Shown one piece after another: positions 1 to 8,672 of a stretch of 64,000 nucleotides of DNA. The notes beneath the pieces are model-generated. The model did no database searches and was not told the origin of the DNA. It worked only from the letters and a program-made list of their open reading frames with translations. Position numbers and translations under genes: made by a program. How positions within the stretch are numbered: the stretch's first letter is position 1; the number at the start of each line of letters is the position of its first letter. The stretch is from Pontibacter akesuensis (GTDB lineage: Bacteria; Bacteroidota; Bacteroidia; Cytophagales; Hymenobacteraceae): positions 744,001 through 808,000 of the forward strand of contig NZ_CP014766.1 in the NCBI RefSeq assembly GCF_001611675.1, read 5' to 3'.

Positions 1-676
1 ATGGTCCGTCTCCAACTAGCCACAGGTGTGTGCTCGGTATTACTGTGACGATTTTCTTAAAAATCCGAAGAAGTCCTTTGTGGTTTTTTTCAAAGGAGAA
101 CCCACCTACATGTACTAAGTTTACACAACCATTCGGCCAAGCTGGAAATGGATTACTTGTTGCGGCTTTTTCTTCTAGTCCTATTGGAATGGTGATAATC
201 CTTTCTACTAGCTTTGGAAACAGCCTAACAAGGTCTTGCTTGGAATGTTCACTTACAGACGCGATAGCGTCTACTTGACTCAATAAAAATCCCGTATAAA
301 ATTTCTGGAGCGGGTTTCTTAAATAAGAACTTAAGGTACTCGCATTACGAAAGACAATGGGTTGGCGCCATCTATATAGTAACTTTGAAAAAACGGCATA
401 TTTTAATGTATCACCAGCATTTGCCTGAATAACATCAGGATTTTCCTCCGTTATAATATTAGCTAAAGAACGCCATCCTTTTTTATCCCACAATCGGGTA
501 CTAGCGTTTGCTTTAACAGGAACATAGCTCCTATTGAACTTGTTGGCATCACCACTGTCAAACAATGCAAATAATTTTGATGAATGCCCTTGTTGTTCCA
601 GATTGTCGGATAATTGCGCGGCAAACGTTTCAGCTCCTCTTGGTTGAGGTTTTTGTATTAACTGCAGTATCTTCAT
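1..676 (-). CDS. glycosyltransferase family 4, partial (C-terminus beyond window)
   Basis: About 225 residues are visible; the reading frame runs open off the left edge, so the C-terminal half is missing. The start MKILQLIQKPQPRGAE is the usual beginning of GT4 (GT-B fold) enzymes, with RGAE matching the G-G-A-E nucleotide-sugar loop. Later segments VSEHSKQDLVR and VHVGGFSFEKNHKGL are the typical inter-domain region and start of the second Rossmann domain. The donor-binding E-x7-E motif would lie beyond the window. The ATG at 676 was chosen because it puts the first beta strand at the N-terminus. It follows the GT4 gene at 760 by 83 nt on the same strand and probably adds one sugar of the surface glycan. 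Acceptor and donor cannot be told. Confidence 0.82.
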   Translation of the reverse strand, partial: MKILQLIQKPQPRGAETFAAQLSDNLEQQGHSSKLFALFDSGDANKFNRSYVPVKANASTRLWDKKGWRSLANIITEENPDVIQANAGDTLKYAVFSKLLYRWRQPIVFRNASTLSSYLRNPLQKFYTGFLLSQVDAIASVSEHSKQDLVRLFPKLVERIITIPIGLEEKAATSNPFPAWPNGCVNLVHVGGFSFEKNHKGLLRIFKKIVTVIPSTHLWLVGDGP

Positions 677-759
677 AGGAGTTTTCAGTGCTTCACAAAA
701 GCAACTAAAGGCATATAACTTGAGTGATAAATTTAGGTGGAGTAGAAACATCCAAATTT

Positions 760-1905
760 CTAATGCAACTGTGCACTTAGGTTCTTGTAGAGCTCCAGCA
801 TTTGATGATGAACTGAATCTAAATTGAAATTAGCTTCAAAATTTTCACGACTTCCTTTTGCATAAGTTTGGCACAACTCAGGAGAATTATAGAAGAGCAA
901 GATCTTCTCAACAATAGAATCTACATTATCTGAATCAAAAAACGCAGCATTTTTTCCTTCAACTACTACTTCCCGAAGTACATCAATATCGTTGCAAACA
1001 ACAGGAAGACCTGCAGCTTGTGCTTCAATTACAGCTCCACCTAAGCCTTCATAATAGGATGAAAAAGCGAATATGTCACAGCTACTTAGTATTTCAGGTA
1101 CATTATGTCGATATCCTGCAAGGCATACGGTAGATTCTAAATTATTTTGCTCAATAAAAGCTTTCATTGCTGCTGTACAGCTACCATCTCTTCCTAATAC
1201 TAGTAGCTTTATATTCTTATACCCCCTCGCCAGAAGGGTGTTCATAGCCTTTATTAATTGTATCTGTCCTTTTTGGAACTCGTGCCTGCCTGTATTAACG
1301 ATCACAAAGTCAGACTCCTCAAATCCAAACTCAGCCATTGCCACCTTCTCAGCTTTTTGCTCTGCATTTCTTCCCCTATAGATAACAGTTATTTGGTCAG
1401 ATGGCAGGTTTAACTGCTGTATATAATGCTGTTTTACTGCTCGTGTGATGCTATGAAAATGATCTACATACTGCTTAGCTGTCAGCTTATCAATCATCTT
1501 GTAATAATGTAATCCTAACTTGTTAACTCTTGGATCTAAAAATCTGTGACTGGCATATGTAGTGTTTACTAAACTTTCTAAATGTGTAAATTTCACCTTC
1601 AACTTGCATAGCCTAACTCTTATATTAGACCGAAAAAGAACTGAATGAACAACTGTAAAATTTGAGCCCTTTATATGATCAGCTATAAAATTAACTTGAT
1701 TGACGAACTGAAGAGTATTTATAAAATGAATAGTATACCCTTTAGAAATCATATCCTGCTGTACACCAATATCTCTTTTATCTAAACAAATAATCTCGAA
1801 TGGGACCTTCTCGTGGACTAAAAATTCACATAGTACCTGGGTTGATTTTTCCGCACCTCCAGAACCTAGTGAATCAATGACTATCAAAATTTTTAATCTA
1901 CTCAT
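760..1905 (-). CDS. glycosyltransferase family 4
   Basis: A complete 381-residue GT-B glycosyltransferase. The N-terminal Rossmann domain begins LKILIVIDSLGSGGAEKS (GGAE loop at about residues 16-19). The C-terminal donor domain has VNTGRHEFQKGQ, then SSYYEGLGGAVIEAQAAG, the E-x7-E-bearing region that binds the nucleotide sugar in GT4 enzymes. There is no signal peptide or clear membrane helix, so it should act on the cytoplasmic face of the inner membrane, building the lipid-linked glycan. It lies downstream of other sugar genes on the same strand but is separated from them by a plus-strand acetyltransferase and a 414-nt gap, so it may have its own promoter. Substrate not predictable. Confidence 0.88.
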   Translation of the reverse strand: MSRLKILIVIDSLGSGGAEKSTQVLCEFLVHEKVPFEIICLDKRDIGVQQDMISKGYTIHFINTLQFVNQVNFIADHIKGSNFTVVHSVLFRSNIRVRLCKLKVKFTHLESLVNTTYASHRFLDPRVNKLGLHYYKMIDKLTAKQYVDHFHSITRAVKQHYIQQLNLPSDQITVIYRGRNAEQKAEKVAMAEFGFEESDFVIVNTGRHEFQKGQIQLIKAMNTLLARGYKNIKLLVLGRDGSCTAAMKAFIEQNNLESTVCLAGYRHNVPEILSSCDIFAFSSYYEGLGGAVIEAQAAGLPVVCNDIDVLREVVVEGKNAAFFDSDNVDSIVEKILLFYNSPELCQTYAKGSRENFEANFNLDSVHHQMLELYKNLSAQLH

Positions 1906-2319
1906 CTTTTGTGGTAAAGGCTATAAGGCTACAGCCATAGGATTTATAAACTGTTTATTTTGCACACTTTTATATTAACAACAAAAGGGGATAACGACAG
2001 TGCAGTACGTTTTAGAAGATATTGGCTGAAAAAATGTCGGCATATTAAAACAGGAGTAGCAGGTACTTAAGTTTGTAGCCTATTAGATTAGTTATGTAAT
2101 TAAATGAACTCATATTTGTCTATATATTTAAAGTAAAAGCTATAGAAACTTTAACCACTGCACAATCATATAATTTGGAGGAGCTTATTTCCTTTGGGCA
2201 CAAAGTTAGCTAAAGAACTTCTTCATTCGAATTATCTAGGCATTAAAACCACCCCCTAACTTCAATTCAGATGAGTAGACAAATAATTTACTAAATTTGT
2301 CAATTAATTTTACTCTATA
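1906..2319. other. 414-nt AT-rich intergenic region between divergent genes
   Basis: Separates the minus-strand GT4 gene from the plus-strand acetyltransferase. No coding potential was seen. A TANNTTTG-type box reads on the minus strand at 2201-2208 (TAACTTTG), far from the GT4 start, and one on the plus strand at 2292-2299 (TAAATTTG), close to the acetyltransferase start. Neither has a convincing -33 TTTG. Confidence 0.5.
2292..2299 (+). promoter_or_regulatory. candidate -7 promoter box TAAATTTG
   Basis: Matches the Bacteroidota -7 consensus TANNTTTG and ends 20 nt before the ATG of the acetyltransferase at 2320. No good -33 TTTG is visible at 19-21 nt upstream, and the surrounding AT-rich DNA makes chance matches likely. 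Confidence 0.35.
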
Positions 2320-2844
2320 ATGAAGCGAATTGTTAATCTCCTTAAAAAAATACCTAGAGGCATCTACTTGAAATCAGAAATGATAATTCATTGGTGGCTG
2401 TTTAAGATTTCAAAAAATTGGGTTATACTGGACCGCATCAGCTTGGGGCTAAGGCCTGCAATTTGGAAACTAATTGGATGCCACATAGGAAAAAACGTAG
2501 CCATTGGCTATGATGTATATTTTGACGTACACAATGCTTCTTTAATCTACATCGAAGATAGTGTCTGGGTAGCCAGTAGATGCCTTATTCTTTGTCACAA
2601 ACGGGATCTGACAAATTACCATAAGTACGATGATTACAACAGTCTTGGTTATAATAAACTCCCGGTAACCCTCAAAAAGGGTTGTGTAGTTGGAATGGGA
2701 TCTATTGTTATGCCTGGAGTAACGATTGGTGAAGGTGCTATTATAGGCGCAGGCTCACTTGTTGTGAATGACATTCCTGCTTGGACTATAGCTGTAGGTA
2801 ATCCTGCAAAAGTTGTGAAGGTGCTAGAAGAACGAAAAAGCTAA
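2320..2844 (+). CDS. WcaF/LbH-type acyltransferase (O-acetyltransferase)
   Basis: A 174-residue left-handed parallel beta-helix acetyltransferase. Hexapeptide repeats run from about residue 55 (GCHIGKNVAIGYDVYFD) to the C-terminus (GCVVGMGSIVMPGVTIGEGAIIGAG), followed by the closing VGNPAKVVKV segment common to WcaF/NodL/maltose O-acetyltransferase relatives. It should move acetyl from acetyl-CoA to a sugar hydroxyl in the cytoplasm. The usual catalytic His may be in ILCHKRD at about residues 90-96. It is the only plus-strand gene in the first 20 kb, inside an otherwise minus-strand island, so it is transcribed independently or was inserted separately. Acceptor sugar unknown. Confidence 0.85.
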   Translation: MKRIVNLLKKIPRGIYLKSEMIIHWWLFKISKNWVILDRISLGLRPAIWKLIGCHIGKNVAIGYDVYFDVHNASLIYIEDSVWVASRCLILCHKRDLTNYHKYDDYNSLGYNKLPVTLKKGCVVGMGSIVMPGVTIGEGAIIGAGSLVVNDIPAWTIAVGNPAKVVKVLEERKS

Positions 2845-3138
2845 ACAGGCATCCATTGACTCACTTTATATTATATTACGCCACTAACTATTGTACTTAA
2901 TCCCCCCATCAACTCAACTTCAAGTATAGTTAGTAAATAAAAATTTCATAACGTACGAAAACAATACTCTATATGCACAATAGCATTATGCATATAGTTT
3001 ACTAGTTATGCATATCCTTAAATTTATACATAGAACTAGAGAGTTTATTCAGTTTTGTTAATACACCTGATTTGTATCAATCTATTATATTTCCTTTTCT
3101 AGCTAGCATATGCGGTGAAAAGCTTTATTTTTTTGTAG
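2845..3138. other. AT-rich convergent intergenic region with repeated TATGCAT words
   Basis: Lies between the convergent acetyltransferase and polysaccharide deacetylase genes. Variants of the self-complementary word ATATGCATAT recur between about 2970 and 3020. No hairpin with a T tract typical of an intrinsic terminator was found. Confidence 0.4.
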
Positions 3139-3933
3139 CTACGACCTTACTCTGCTTACTATCCTATAAATATCTTTTCTGAAAGGCAGAAGTTTTGAAT
3201 GCCAACCGCTGAGAATAAAGCGCAACTTATTAATACTTGTCTGGTCTGTTACACTTAACCTTGAAATGCGGTAAGGATTACTAATGTTACTTCGTAACTT
3301 GTGGTCAAACAGAAACATAGCTTTCACGCCCTCCTCTATTGCAATTCTTTCTGCGAGCTCGCTCGAGTTACCATTTGGGTAAGCAAAATATTCATACCCA
3401 GCTAGCCCATGCTTCTGAAAGAAAGCTTTAGAATTATGAAATTCCTGCTTCAGTTCTTCAGCAGTACACTTATCAAACATGGGATGCGTATGGGAATGAT
3501 TCGCTATGATAACTCCAGCTTCTTGCATTTCTCTTAGCTGATCAGTTGTTAGCTGCACTTGCTCAAGCGCCGGTTTGTCTGATTTTTCCCTAAGTTTCTT
3601 TAGATACTCAACTCTCTCATTGTTTGTCCAACCTTTAACTTGCCAAACTTTCTTTTCTCCTTCAGTGTCCCCGAGAAGATACACAAGTTCATCCCACCAA
3701 AAAGGTTTGTTCGTATCAATTAGCTCAGTTATGATAAATAAAACAGCAGGTATTCTGCTCTGCTTTAGCAGAGGGAACATATAGCTATAAAAAGAGACGT
3801 CCCCATCATCGACGGTGACAGCTACTTTTTCTTTTTGAAACAACTCAAAATGCTTCAACAGATTGTTCTTCTGCTTAATCTTGTGGTAAGTAACTATTTT
3901 ACGAGAGGACAGTATCTCATCAATTTTATTCAT
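3139..3933 (-). CDS. polysaccharide deacetylase (NodB/CE4 family)
   Basis: 264 residues with the CE4 metal-dependent deacetylase motifs in order: motif 1 VDDGD at 41-45 (TFDDG-like, catalytic base and metal Asp), motif 2 NHSHTHP at 145-151 (the H-x3-H zinc pair), and motif 3 FAYPNGNS at 183-190. No signal peptide is visible, so it probably acts in the cytoplasm on a nucleotide- or lipid-linked sugar rather than on exported polymer, removing N- or O-acyl groups. It is 68 nt upstream of the next hexapeptide acetyltransferase on the same strand. The presence of deacetylase and acetyltransferase genes side by side fits glycan tailoring. Substrate is unknown. Confidence 0.88.
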   Translation of the reverse strand: MNKIDEILSSRKIVTYHKIKQKNNLLKHFELFQKEKVAVTVDDGDVSFYSYMFPLLKQSRIPAVLFIITELIDTNKPFWWDELVYLLGDTEGEKKVWQVKGWTNNERVEYLKKLREKSDKPALEQVQLTTDQLREMQEAGVIIANHSHTHPMFDKCTAEELKQEFHNSKAFFQKHGLAGYEYFAYPNGNSSELAERIAIEEGVKAMFLFDHKLRSNISNPYRISRLSVTDQTSINKLRFILSGWHSKLLPFRKDIYRIVSRVRS

Positions 3934-4001
3934 TCTGAACTATTATCAGTTAGTTTAAACAAGATTACATAATACGGTACTTTGTAAAACTTGAAGGGGT
4001 G

Positions 4002-4547
4002 TTAAATATTTTTGATATATCCTCCACTACCCTTCATGCTCACAACTTTAGCAGGATTACCTACTACAACCGCATGATCGGGGACATCAAAATTAACAAA
4101 TGATAACGGTGCTATCAGCACATCATTTCCTATCCTAATATTTCCCACAACTACAGCGTTCGCTCCAATCCAAACTCTATCTCCTATTATAGGGCTGCCT
4201 TTCTTAGCTCCCCTGCTCACATGCCCGATTGTTACTCCTTGCGCAACATTACAGTTCTCGCCTAGTATAGCATGCTGGTTTATTACTATCGACCCATAGT
4301 GTCCTAAAAACAGGCCGCTTCCAACCTTACAAGTATGAGGTATTTGAAACCCATACTTAACCTGCATTCTACTAAAGAAAAATCTGGCTATAAAACCGAG
4401 GGGGTGTAAAGGGCTATAAAAATTACACATCCTGAAAAGGTACATAAACTTAACTCCCGGTCCTGCAAAAAGCTTTGATATGAAATTCGCTTTTTCTCCT
4501 TTCTTTCTATATCTGTAATAGTCGGAACTAAACTTATTTTTTGTCAA
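4002..4547 (-). CDS. serine acetyltransferase-like hexapeptide acyltransferase
   Basis: 181 residues of the CysE/LbH_SAT type: an N-terminal helical segment, then hexapeptide repeats with GSGLFLGHYGSIVIN, GVTIGHVSRGAKKGSPIIGD and the C-terminal VVGNPAKVVSMKG. The GH-containing loop is the acetyl-CoA/catalytic region of this family. In polysaccharide clusters such CysE relatives acetylate sugars rather than serine, which is the likely role here. The start is a TTG at 4547, since an in-frame stop lies just upstream and the next Met is at residue 35. It lies between the deacetylase gene and the gene at 4671. Confidence 0.83.
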   Translation of the reverse strand: MTKNKFSSDYYRYRKKGEKANFISKLFAGPGVKFMYLFRMCNFYSPLHPLGFIARFFFSRMQVKYGFQIPHTCKVGSGLFLGHYGSIVINQHAILGENCNVAQGVTIGHVSRGAKKGSPIIGDRVWIGANAVVVGNIRIGNDVLIAPLSFVNFDVPDHAVVVGNPAKVVSMKGSGGYIKNI

Positions 4548-4670
4548 TGATTAAGTTTTATTAGGTTTGAACGGCTCTAAATATTAGAGTCAGCTGTGTA
4601 AAAGCTTCTATTAGTAGATTACAAGTTGATTAACATAATAAAAACTGATAGCCTTCTTTATACAGATAGT

Positions 4671-5864
4671 TTATAAAGCTCGACTTTCATTTTTAGAAAG
4701 TATGTGTTTTACTACATATGGATGTGAGAGTTCATCAGGTGTCCCAGAAGGTTTTATGTACTTCTCTCTATATTCATTGTAATTAGGAGCAGTATTCAAG
4801 TTTAAGTATGTTACATCAAAGCTTTCCATTTTGATTATTGGCGCATCTAACATACTTGAAACTAGCTTTATTGCATCTATGATTCTCTCTCTTCTAGCAA
4901 ATAATACGCTTTCTATTAATAGAACAGGCTTATTATAGATAGTAGCAAAATTAACTGCTGCACTATAATGAGTTACTACTAGGTAAGAGCTTCTCACCAG
5001 AGCCACGCTTTTACCTATAACAAATTGTTTTCCAGGGAACCTTTGAGCATAATTAGGGTATTTCTCTGATTCAGGATGACCTGCAATAACAACCGTTTTA
5101 TTATATTTCTCTGATATATTATTTAAGAATGTATTCAGGCTTTTGTAGTAGCTCTCTATATTCTCATGCTCTTCCTTTACATCTTTGAAATCTGGATGAT
5201 AAAAGATCATTTGATCCAAGAAAACAATAGCATCCTCTAAAGCTGAATCTACCTGCACTTTTTTATTGATAAGATGGATGTTGTAATCATCAGCATGAGT
5301 TAAGATAACTTTCTCTTTAGGAAAATTATGTGGTATTAATTTCCTATTTGAAACCATCAAATAGTCAGGTTCATAAGCTTTTAGTTTTGTAGCTTTACCA
5401 TATTTTCTAATAATTTTTTGAATTGCATACATGAATAAATTACTAAATGGCTTATAAAGCTTAAAGAATAATACTGTTCCAAAAATAGACGCTAATATAT
5501 TTTGCTGTGTTCCTGTTACTAAGCTAACTTTATTTGTTAGTCGCCCAACCCACACAATATCTTTTCTACTTTTTACTACTTTGAAAAGGATAGGGTAGTA
5601 GTACATTAATCCTAATTGGGAAAAAAGTATTGGCTCATCTTCTAATTCACCAATTTTTGTCTTAAGATGTTTTAGGTTTTGAATGATAGTTAAGTACTGA
5701 GTGGCTTCAGGCGCCACATTTATATCGATATTAGCAACACCAAATAAGCTGCCTAAAAACCAAACTTCTACTTTATGCCCAAGCGCCTCTAACTGCTTAA
5801 TTTGATATGTCTCAATCATACTGTTACGAAGAAGACGCAACTCAAGGAAAACTATTTTGCCCAT
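4671..5864 (-). CDS. unrecognised sugar-cluster protein, possible GT-B-type glycosyltransferase
   Basis: 397 residues, no signal peptide. I do not recognise a named family with certainty. The N-terminus (KIVFLELRLLRNSMIETYQI) could be the first strand of a Rossmann domain. A late segment, LVVTHYSAAVNFATIYNKPV, resembles the conserved S-x-A-x3-A-x2-Y-x-K-P-V-L block of capsule-synthesis and polysialyl/CMP-sugar-using transferases, where it lines the donor pocket. Given its position beside a nonulosonic acid operon and an ABC flippase, a transferase for the CMP-activated sugar is a reasonable hypothesis, not a demonstrated one. It starts about 105 nt downstream of the flippase gene stop. Confidence 0.6.
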   Translation of the reverse strand: MGKIVFLELRLLRNSMIETYQIKQLEALGHKVEVWFLGSLFGVANIDINVAPEATQYLTIIQNLKHLKTKIGELEDEPILFSQLGLMYYYPILFKVVKSRKDIVWVGRLTNKVSLVTGTQQNILASIFGTVLFFKLYKPFSNLFMYAIQKIIRKYGKATKLKAYEPDYLMVSNRKLIPHNFPKEKVILTHADDYNIHLINKKVQVDSALEDAIVFLDQMIFYHPDFKDVKEEHENIESYYKSLNTFLNNISEKYNKTVVIAGHPESEKYPNYAQRFPGKQFVIGKSVALVRSSYLVVTHYSAAVNFATIYNKPVLLIESVLFARRERIIDAIKLVSSMLDAPIIKMESFDVTYLNLNTAPNYNEYREKYIKPSGTPDELSHPYVVKHILSKNESRAL

Positions 5865-5969
5865 ACGGTCAATAATTAAAACATACTTTTAATTAGCAAA
5901 AAGTATATTTTCGAAACTAAATGAAGTGTTAAGTCTAAAAATTTACAGGAATAAGCAGGAGATTTATAC

Positions 5970-7769
5970 CTATAAACTATTCATTTCAACAAGGCTATTG
6001 AACTTAGTTGAGGACTGTCTTAGTTCATCAAATGTACCTATACTCTCTACTGTCCCATCTTTAAGATATATAATTTTATCAGCATCCTTAACAGTTGATA
6101 ATCTATGAGCAATTATTATTATCGTATACTTTCCTTTTAGCAAACTAATATTTTCTTGTATACTTTTCTCAGTTTCTGAGTCTAATGCAGAAGTCGCCTC
6201 ATCTAGAAACAGAAAATCCACCTCTTTATATAACTCCCGTGCTATAGATAGCCTCTGCTTTTGTCCTCCGCTTATCATTACTCCGTTATGTCCTAGCGGT
6301 GCATTAAGCTTTTCAGGCTGTTCCATTACAAAATCAAATATTGCTGCCAACTTCAAAGCATTCTCAAATCGGCCAATGTTAGATTCATTTGGTTTATCCC
6401 AAAAAGTTACATTATTAAAAATTGTATCATTAAATATAACTGGCTCCTGAGTAATGTATCCTATTCTTTTCTGAAGAGTAGCCATATTAAGTCCATTTAC
6501 ATCTGTACCGTCAATATGATACATTCCATATTTTACTCTCAGCAAACCGCACAGAATATTCATTAATGTAGTTTTGCCGGAGCCACTTTCCCCTACTATT
6601 GCTACTGTTTCATTCTTTTTGATAATCAATGAAATATTTTTTAACACATGCTCCTGCTTGTAAAAGAAATCTAAATCATTTAGCTCTATTTTATTTTCAA
6701 ATGAACGTAATTCAATACTTCCATTACTCTCCTGATGAGCAGCTAAATCACCCGTGAATTCAGTCATGTTATCCAGAGATCCTGAAACAGACAAGAAAGT
6801 ATTCCAGTGAGTTTGTACTGCCATAAGAAAAGTTAAGGCACGGTAAAAAAAGAGCAAGCTTAAAATAATCAAACCTAAGCTACCTCCTAGAACCTTCATC
6901 TGGATAAGTATAACTGAAACTACAACGAGCATTATAACTGGCTCACGCATAGCAACAAGCACAGCAGCCAAAAATCCAAGCCTTCTTTGAGTCTCTTCTA
7001 TATAGTTTATCGAATTCTTTAGCTTTTCACTGAAGACTCTGACTAAGCCCGATGCTTTCAAATATTTAAAGTTAGCTACTTTTTGAATCAAGAGTCCCTG
7101 AAAAGCATGCGATTCTTTAGTTAAAAGCTTAGACTGAACCTTAGTACTTTTATAGAATCTGTCAAACACTATATTAGTAAGCGCCCCTCCAAACATAACT
7201 AAAAGCGCAAACTGGGCATTTGACATAAAAGCCAACACCATATATACTGCTACCAGCGCTCCATTCTGAAATGCACTAAAATATGATCGGTAAGCTTGCA
7301 TTACCCTCTCAACTTCACCGCTTATTGTGTTCTGAATTCTTCCTGCATCACTGTCAACGAATGAGTTATAACTGTATCCAGAAAGTAAATCAATATTAGA
7401 GAACCTGATTTTCCTAATAAATATCTGTTGTAAGATTACTTTATAGTAACCTTCAAAAAATTTCACCACTCCCTTTAGCGTGAAGAAAGTTAATAGTATT
7501 ACTAAGACAGTCTGTAATGTGAGGAGAATACCTAATGCCTCTAACCCTTCCACTAGAAAAGCCAAATTGCCCATTTGTTCAGGATTAACATTTTCTCCTT
7601 CTCCACCAACCATCTGTAGTAGCGGAATAAACATTGCTAAGCCAAATCCATCTAAGACTCCTACTAAAAGGCTTAACCCTAAAGAAACAAAAATTCTATA
7701 GCCTAAATGCTTATGGAAGTAAGTGAAGCTACCGAAGTACTTTTGTATTATTATTTTCAACTTGTTCAC
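5970..7769 (-). CDS. ABC transporter, fused permease-ATPase (PglK/MsbA-type flippase)
   Basis: A 599-residue half transporter. The N-terminal six-helix membrane domain spans about residues 25-330; the ATPase follows with Walker A GESGSGKTT (393-401), Q-loop Gln441, signature ISGGQ (499-503), Walker B FLFLDE (519-524) and H-loop AHRLSTV (554-560). Such proteins act as homodimers that flip lipid-linked oligosaccharides, as PglK does in Campylobacter and MsbA for lipid A. Its place in a glycan gene cluster supports oligosaccharide flipping across the inner membrane. The start codon appears to be GTG at 7769. No wzx/wzy pair is seen in the window, so this is the obvious exporter candidate. Confidence 0.88.
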   Translation of the reverse strand: MNKLKIIIQKYFGSFTYFHKHLGYRIFVSLGLSLLVGVLDGFGLAMFIPLLQMVGGEGENVNPEQMGNLAFLVEGLEALGILLTLQTVLVILLTFFTLKGVVKFFEGYYKVILQQIFIRKIRFSNIDLLSGYSYNSFVDSDAGRIQNTISGEVERVMQAYRSYFSAFQNGALVAVYMVLAFMSNAQFALLVMFGGALTNIVFDRFYKSTKVQSKLLTKESHAFQGLLIQKVANFKYLKASGLVRVFSEKLKNSINYIEETQRRLGFLAAVLVAMREPVIMLVVVSVILIQMKVLGGSLGLIILSLLFFYRALTFLMAVQTHWNTFLSVSGSLDNMTEFTGDLAAHQESNGSIELRSFENKIELNDLDFFYKQEHVLKNISLIIKKNETVAIVGESGSGKTTLMNILCGLLRVKYGMYHIDGTDVNGLNMATLQKRIGYITQEPVIFNDTIFNNVTFWDKPNESNIGRFENALKLAAIFDFVMEQPEKLNAPLGHNGVMISGGQKQRLSIARELYKEVDFLFLDEATSALDSETEKSIQENISLLKGKYTIIIIAHRLSTVKDADKIIYLKDGTVESIGTFDELRQSSTKFNSLVEMNSL

Positions 7770-7972
7770 GCGCTACTTTAAAATCACCTGAGTACATCTA
7801 TTAAACCTTATAATGGTACAGTTATCATCAAAAATACTATAAACTGTACCCTCTCACTGCCTGATAATGTTGGAATTATGAAATTACCAAATTCTTAATA
7901 ACCATGTGTCAACATATAGCTATTGTTCTGTATCTACCTAATTATAACTTTAAATTTAAACCTATAACCACA

Positions 7973-8665
7973 TCATACATTAGAAATATAAACTATATTA
8001 GAATATATATATTCAAATACATTTTTATTCCCTTCTGCATTCAAATGGTATCCATCCTTTAGGAAAAGATTATTCTCACCTGATTGTAAAGGATCAATCA
8101 AGGAAATAAATTCATATTCATTTTTAAGTCTTTCAAAAACCGAATTGTAGATCTTGACCTGCTCAGTTATTCTAGGATTCTTAATTATCATGTTTTGGCT
8201 AGGCTGAGCTATCTTGATGACAAATACTCCACCTACTTTCAGTGTAGCACATCTATCAAAATAATTACGCAGGTTTGCTTCAAATTTGGCAGGCGATACA
8301 TCTGCATGTATAGCTTTTCTTCTACCATATTTACTAATTAAAATCCATATCTTAGAAGATAAGGATTTTGGGAACACATTTATGGCTCTAACAAATATTG
8401 AATCCCTCTTTAAAAACCGGGGAGCACAGTCTACAATGCCTATTTGAAGTATGACTATGTTAGGAGTATATAGTTCTAAGTAGTCACCTCTGGTAGGGCT
8501 CACTAGCGCATCTGTGTTTATGCCCCTGACAAATTGCGGGATAACGAAAAAATCAGGAAAAGATTCCACTAGCTTATAGTACCAGGTGTCTTCAAATTTC
8601 ACGTCATCTCGTGGCAGACCAAGAGAATCCCCAACACATAAAATTCTATTTTTACTCAGTTCCAA
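7973..8665 (-). CDS. SGNH/GDSL-family hydrolase or sugar O-acyl transferase
   Basis: 230 residues with block I GDSLG (12-16, nucleophile Ser14) and block V DGYHLNAEG, supplying catalytic Asp and His about 25 residues from the C-terminus. The block III Gly/Asn region (about VILQIGIVD) is present but weak. No signal peptide is seen. Members cut or transfer ester-linked acyl groups; in polysaccharide clusters they remove or add O-acetyls. The start is a TTG at 8665, 7 nt after the stop of the upstream gene, because stops block every earlier in-frame start. Last gene of the tight minus-strand operon that begins at legB. Confidence 0.75.
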   Translation of the reverse strand: MELSKNRILCVGDSLGLPRDDVKFEDTWYYKLVESFPDFFVIPQFVRGINTDALVSPTRGDYLELYTPNIVILQIGIVDCAPRFLKRDSIFVRAINVFPKSLSSKIWILISKYGRRKAIHADVSPAKFEANLRNYFDRCATLKVGGVFVIKIAQPSQNMIIKNPRITEQVKIYNSVFERLKNEYEFISLIDPLQSGENNLFLKDGYHLNAEGNKNVFEYIYSNIVYISNV

Positions 8666-8672
8666 ACTATAG

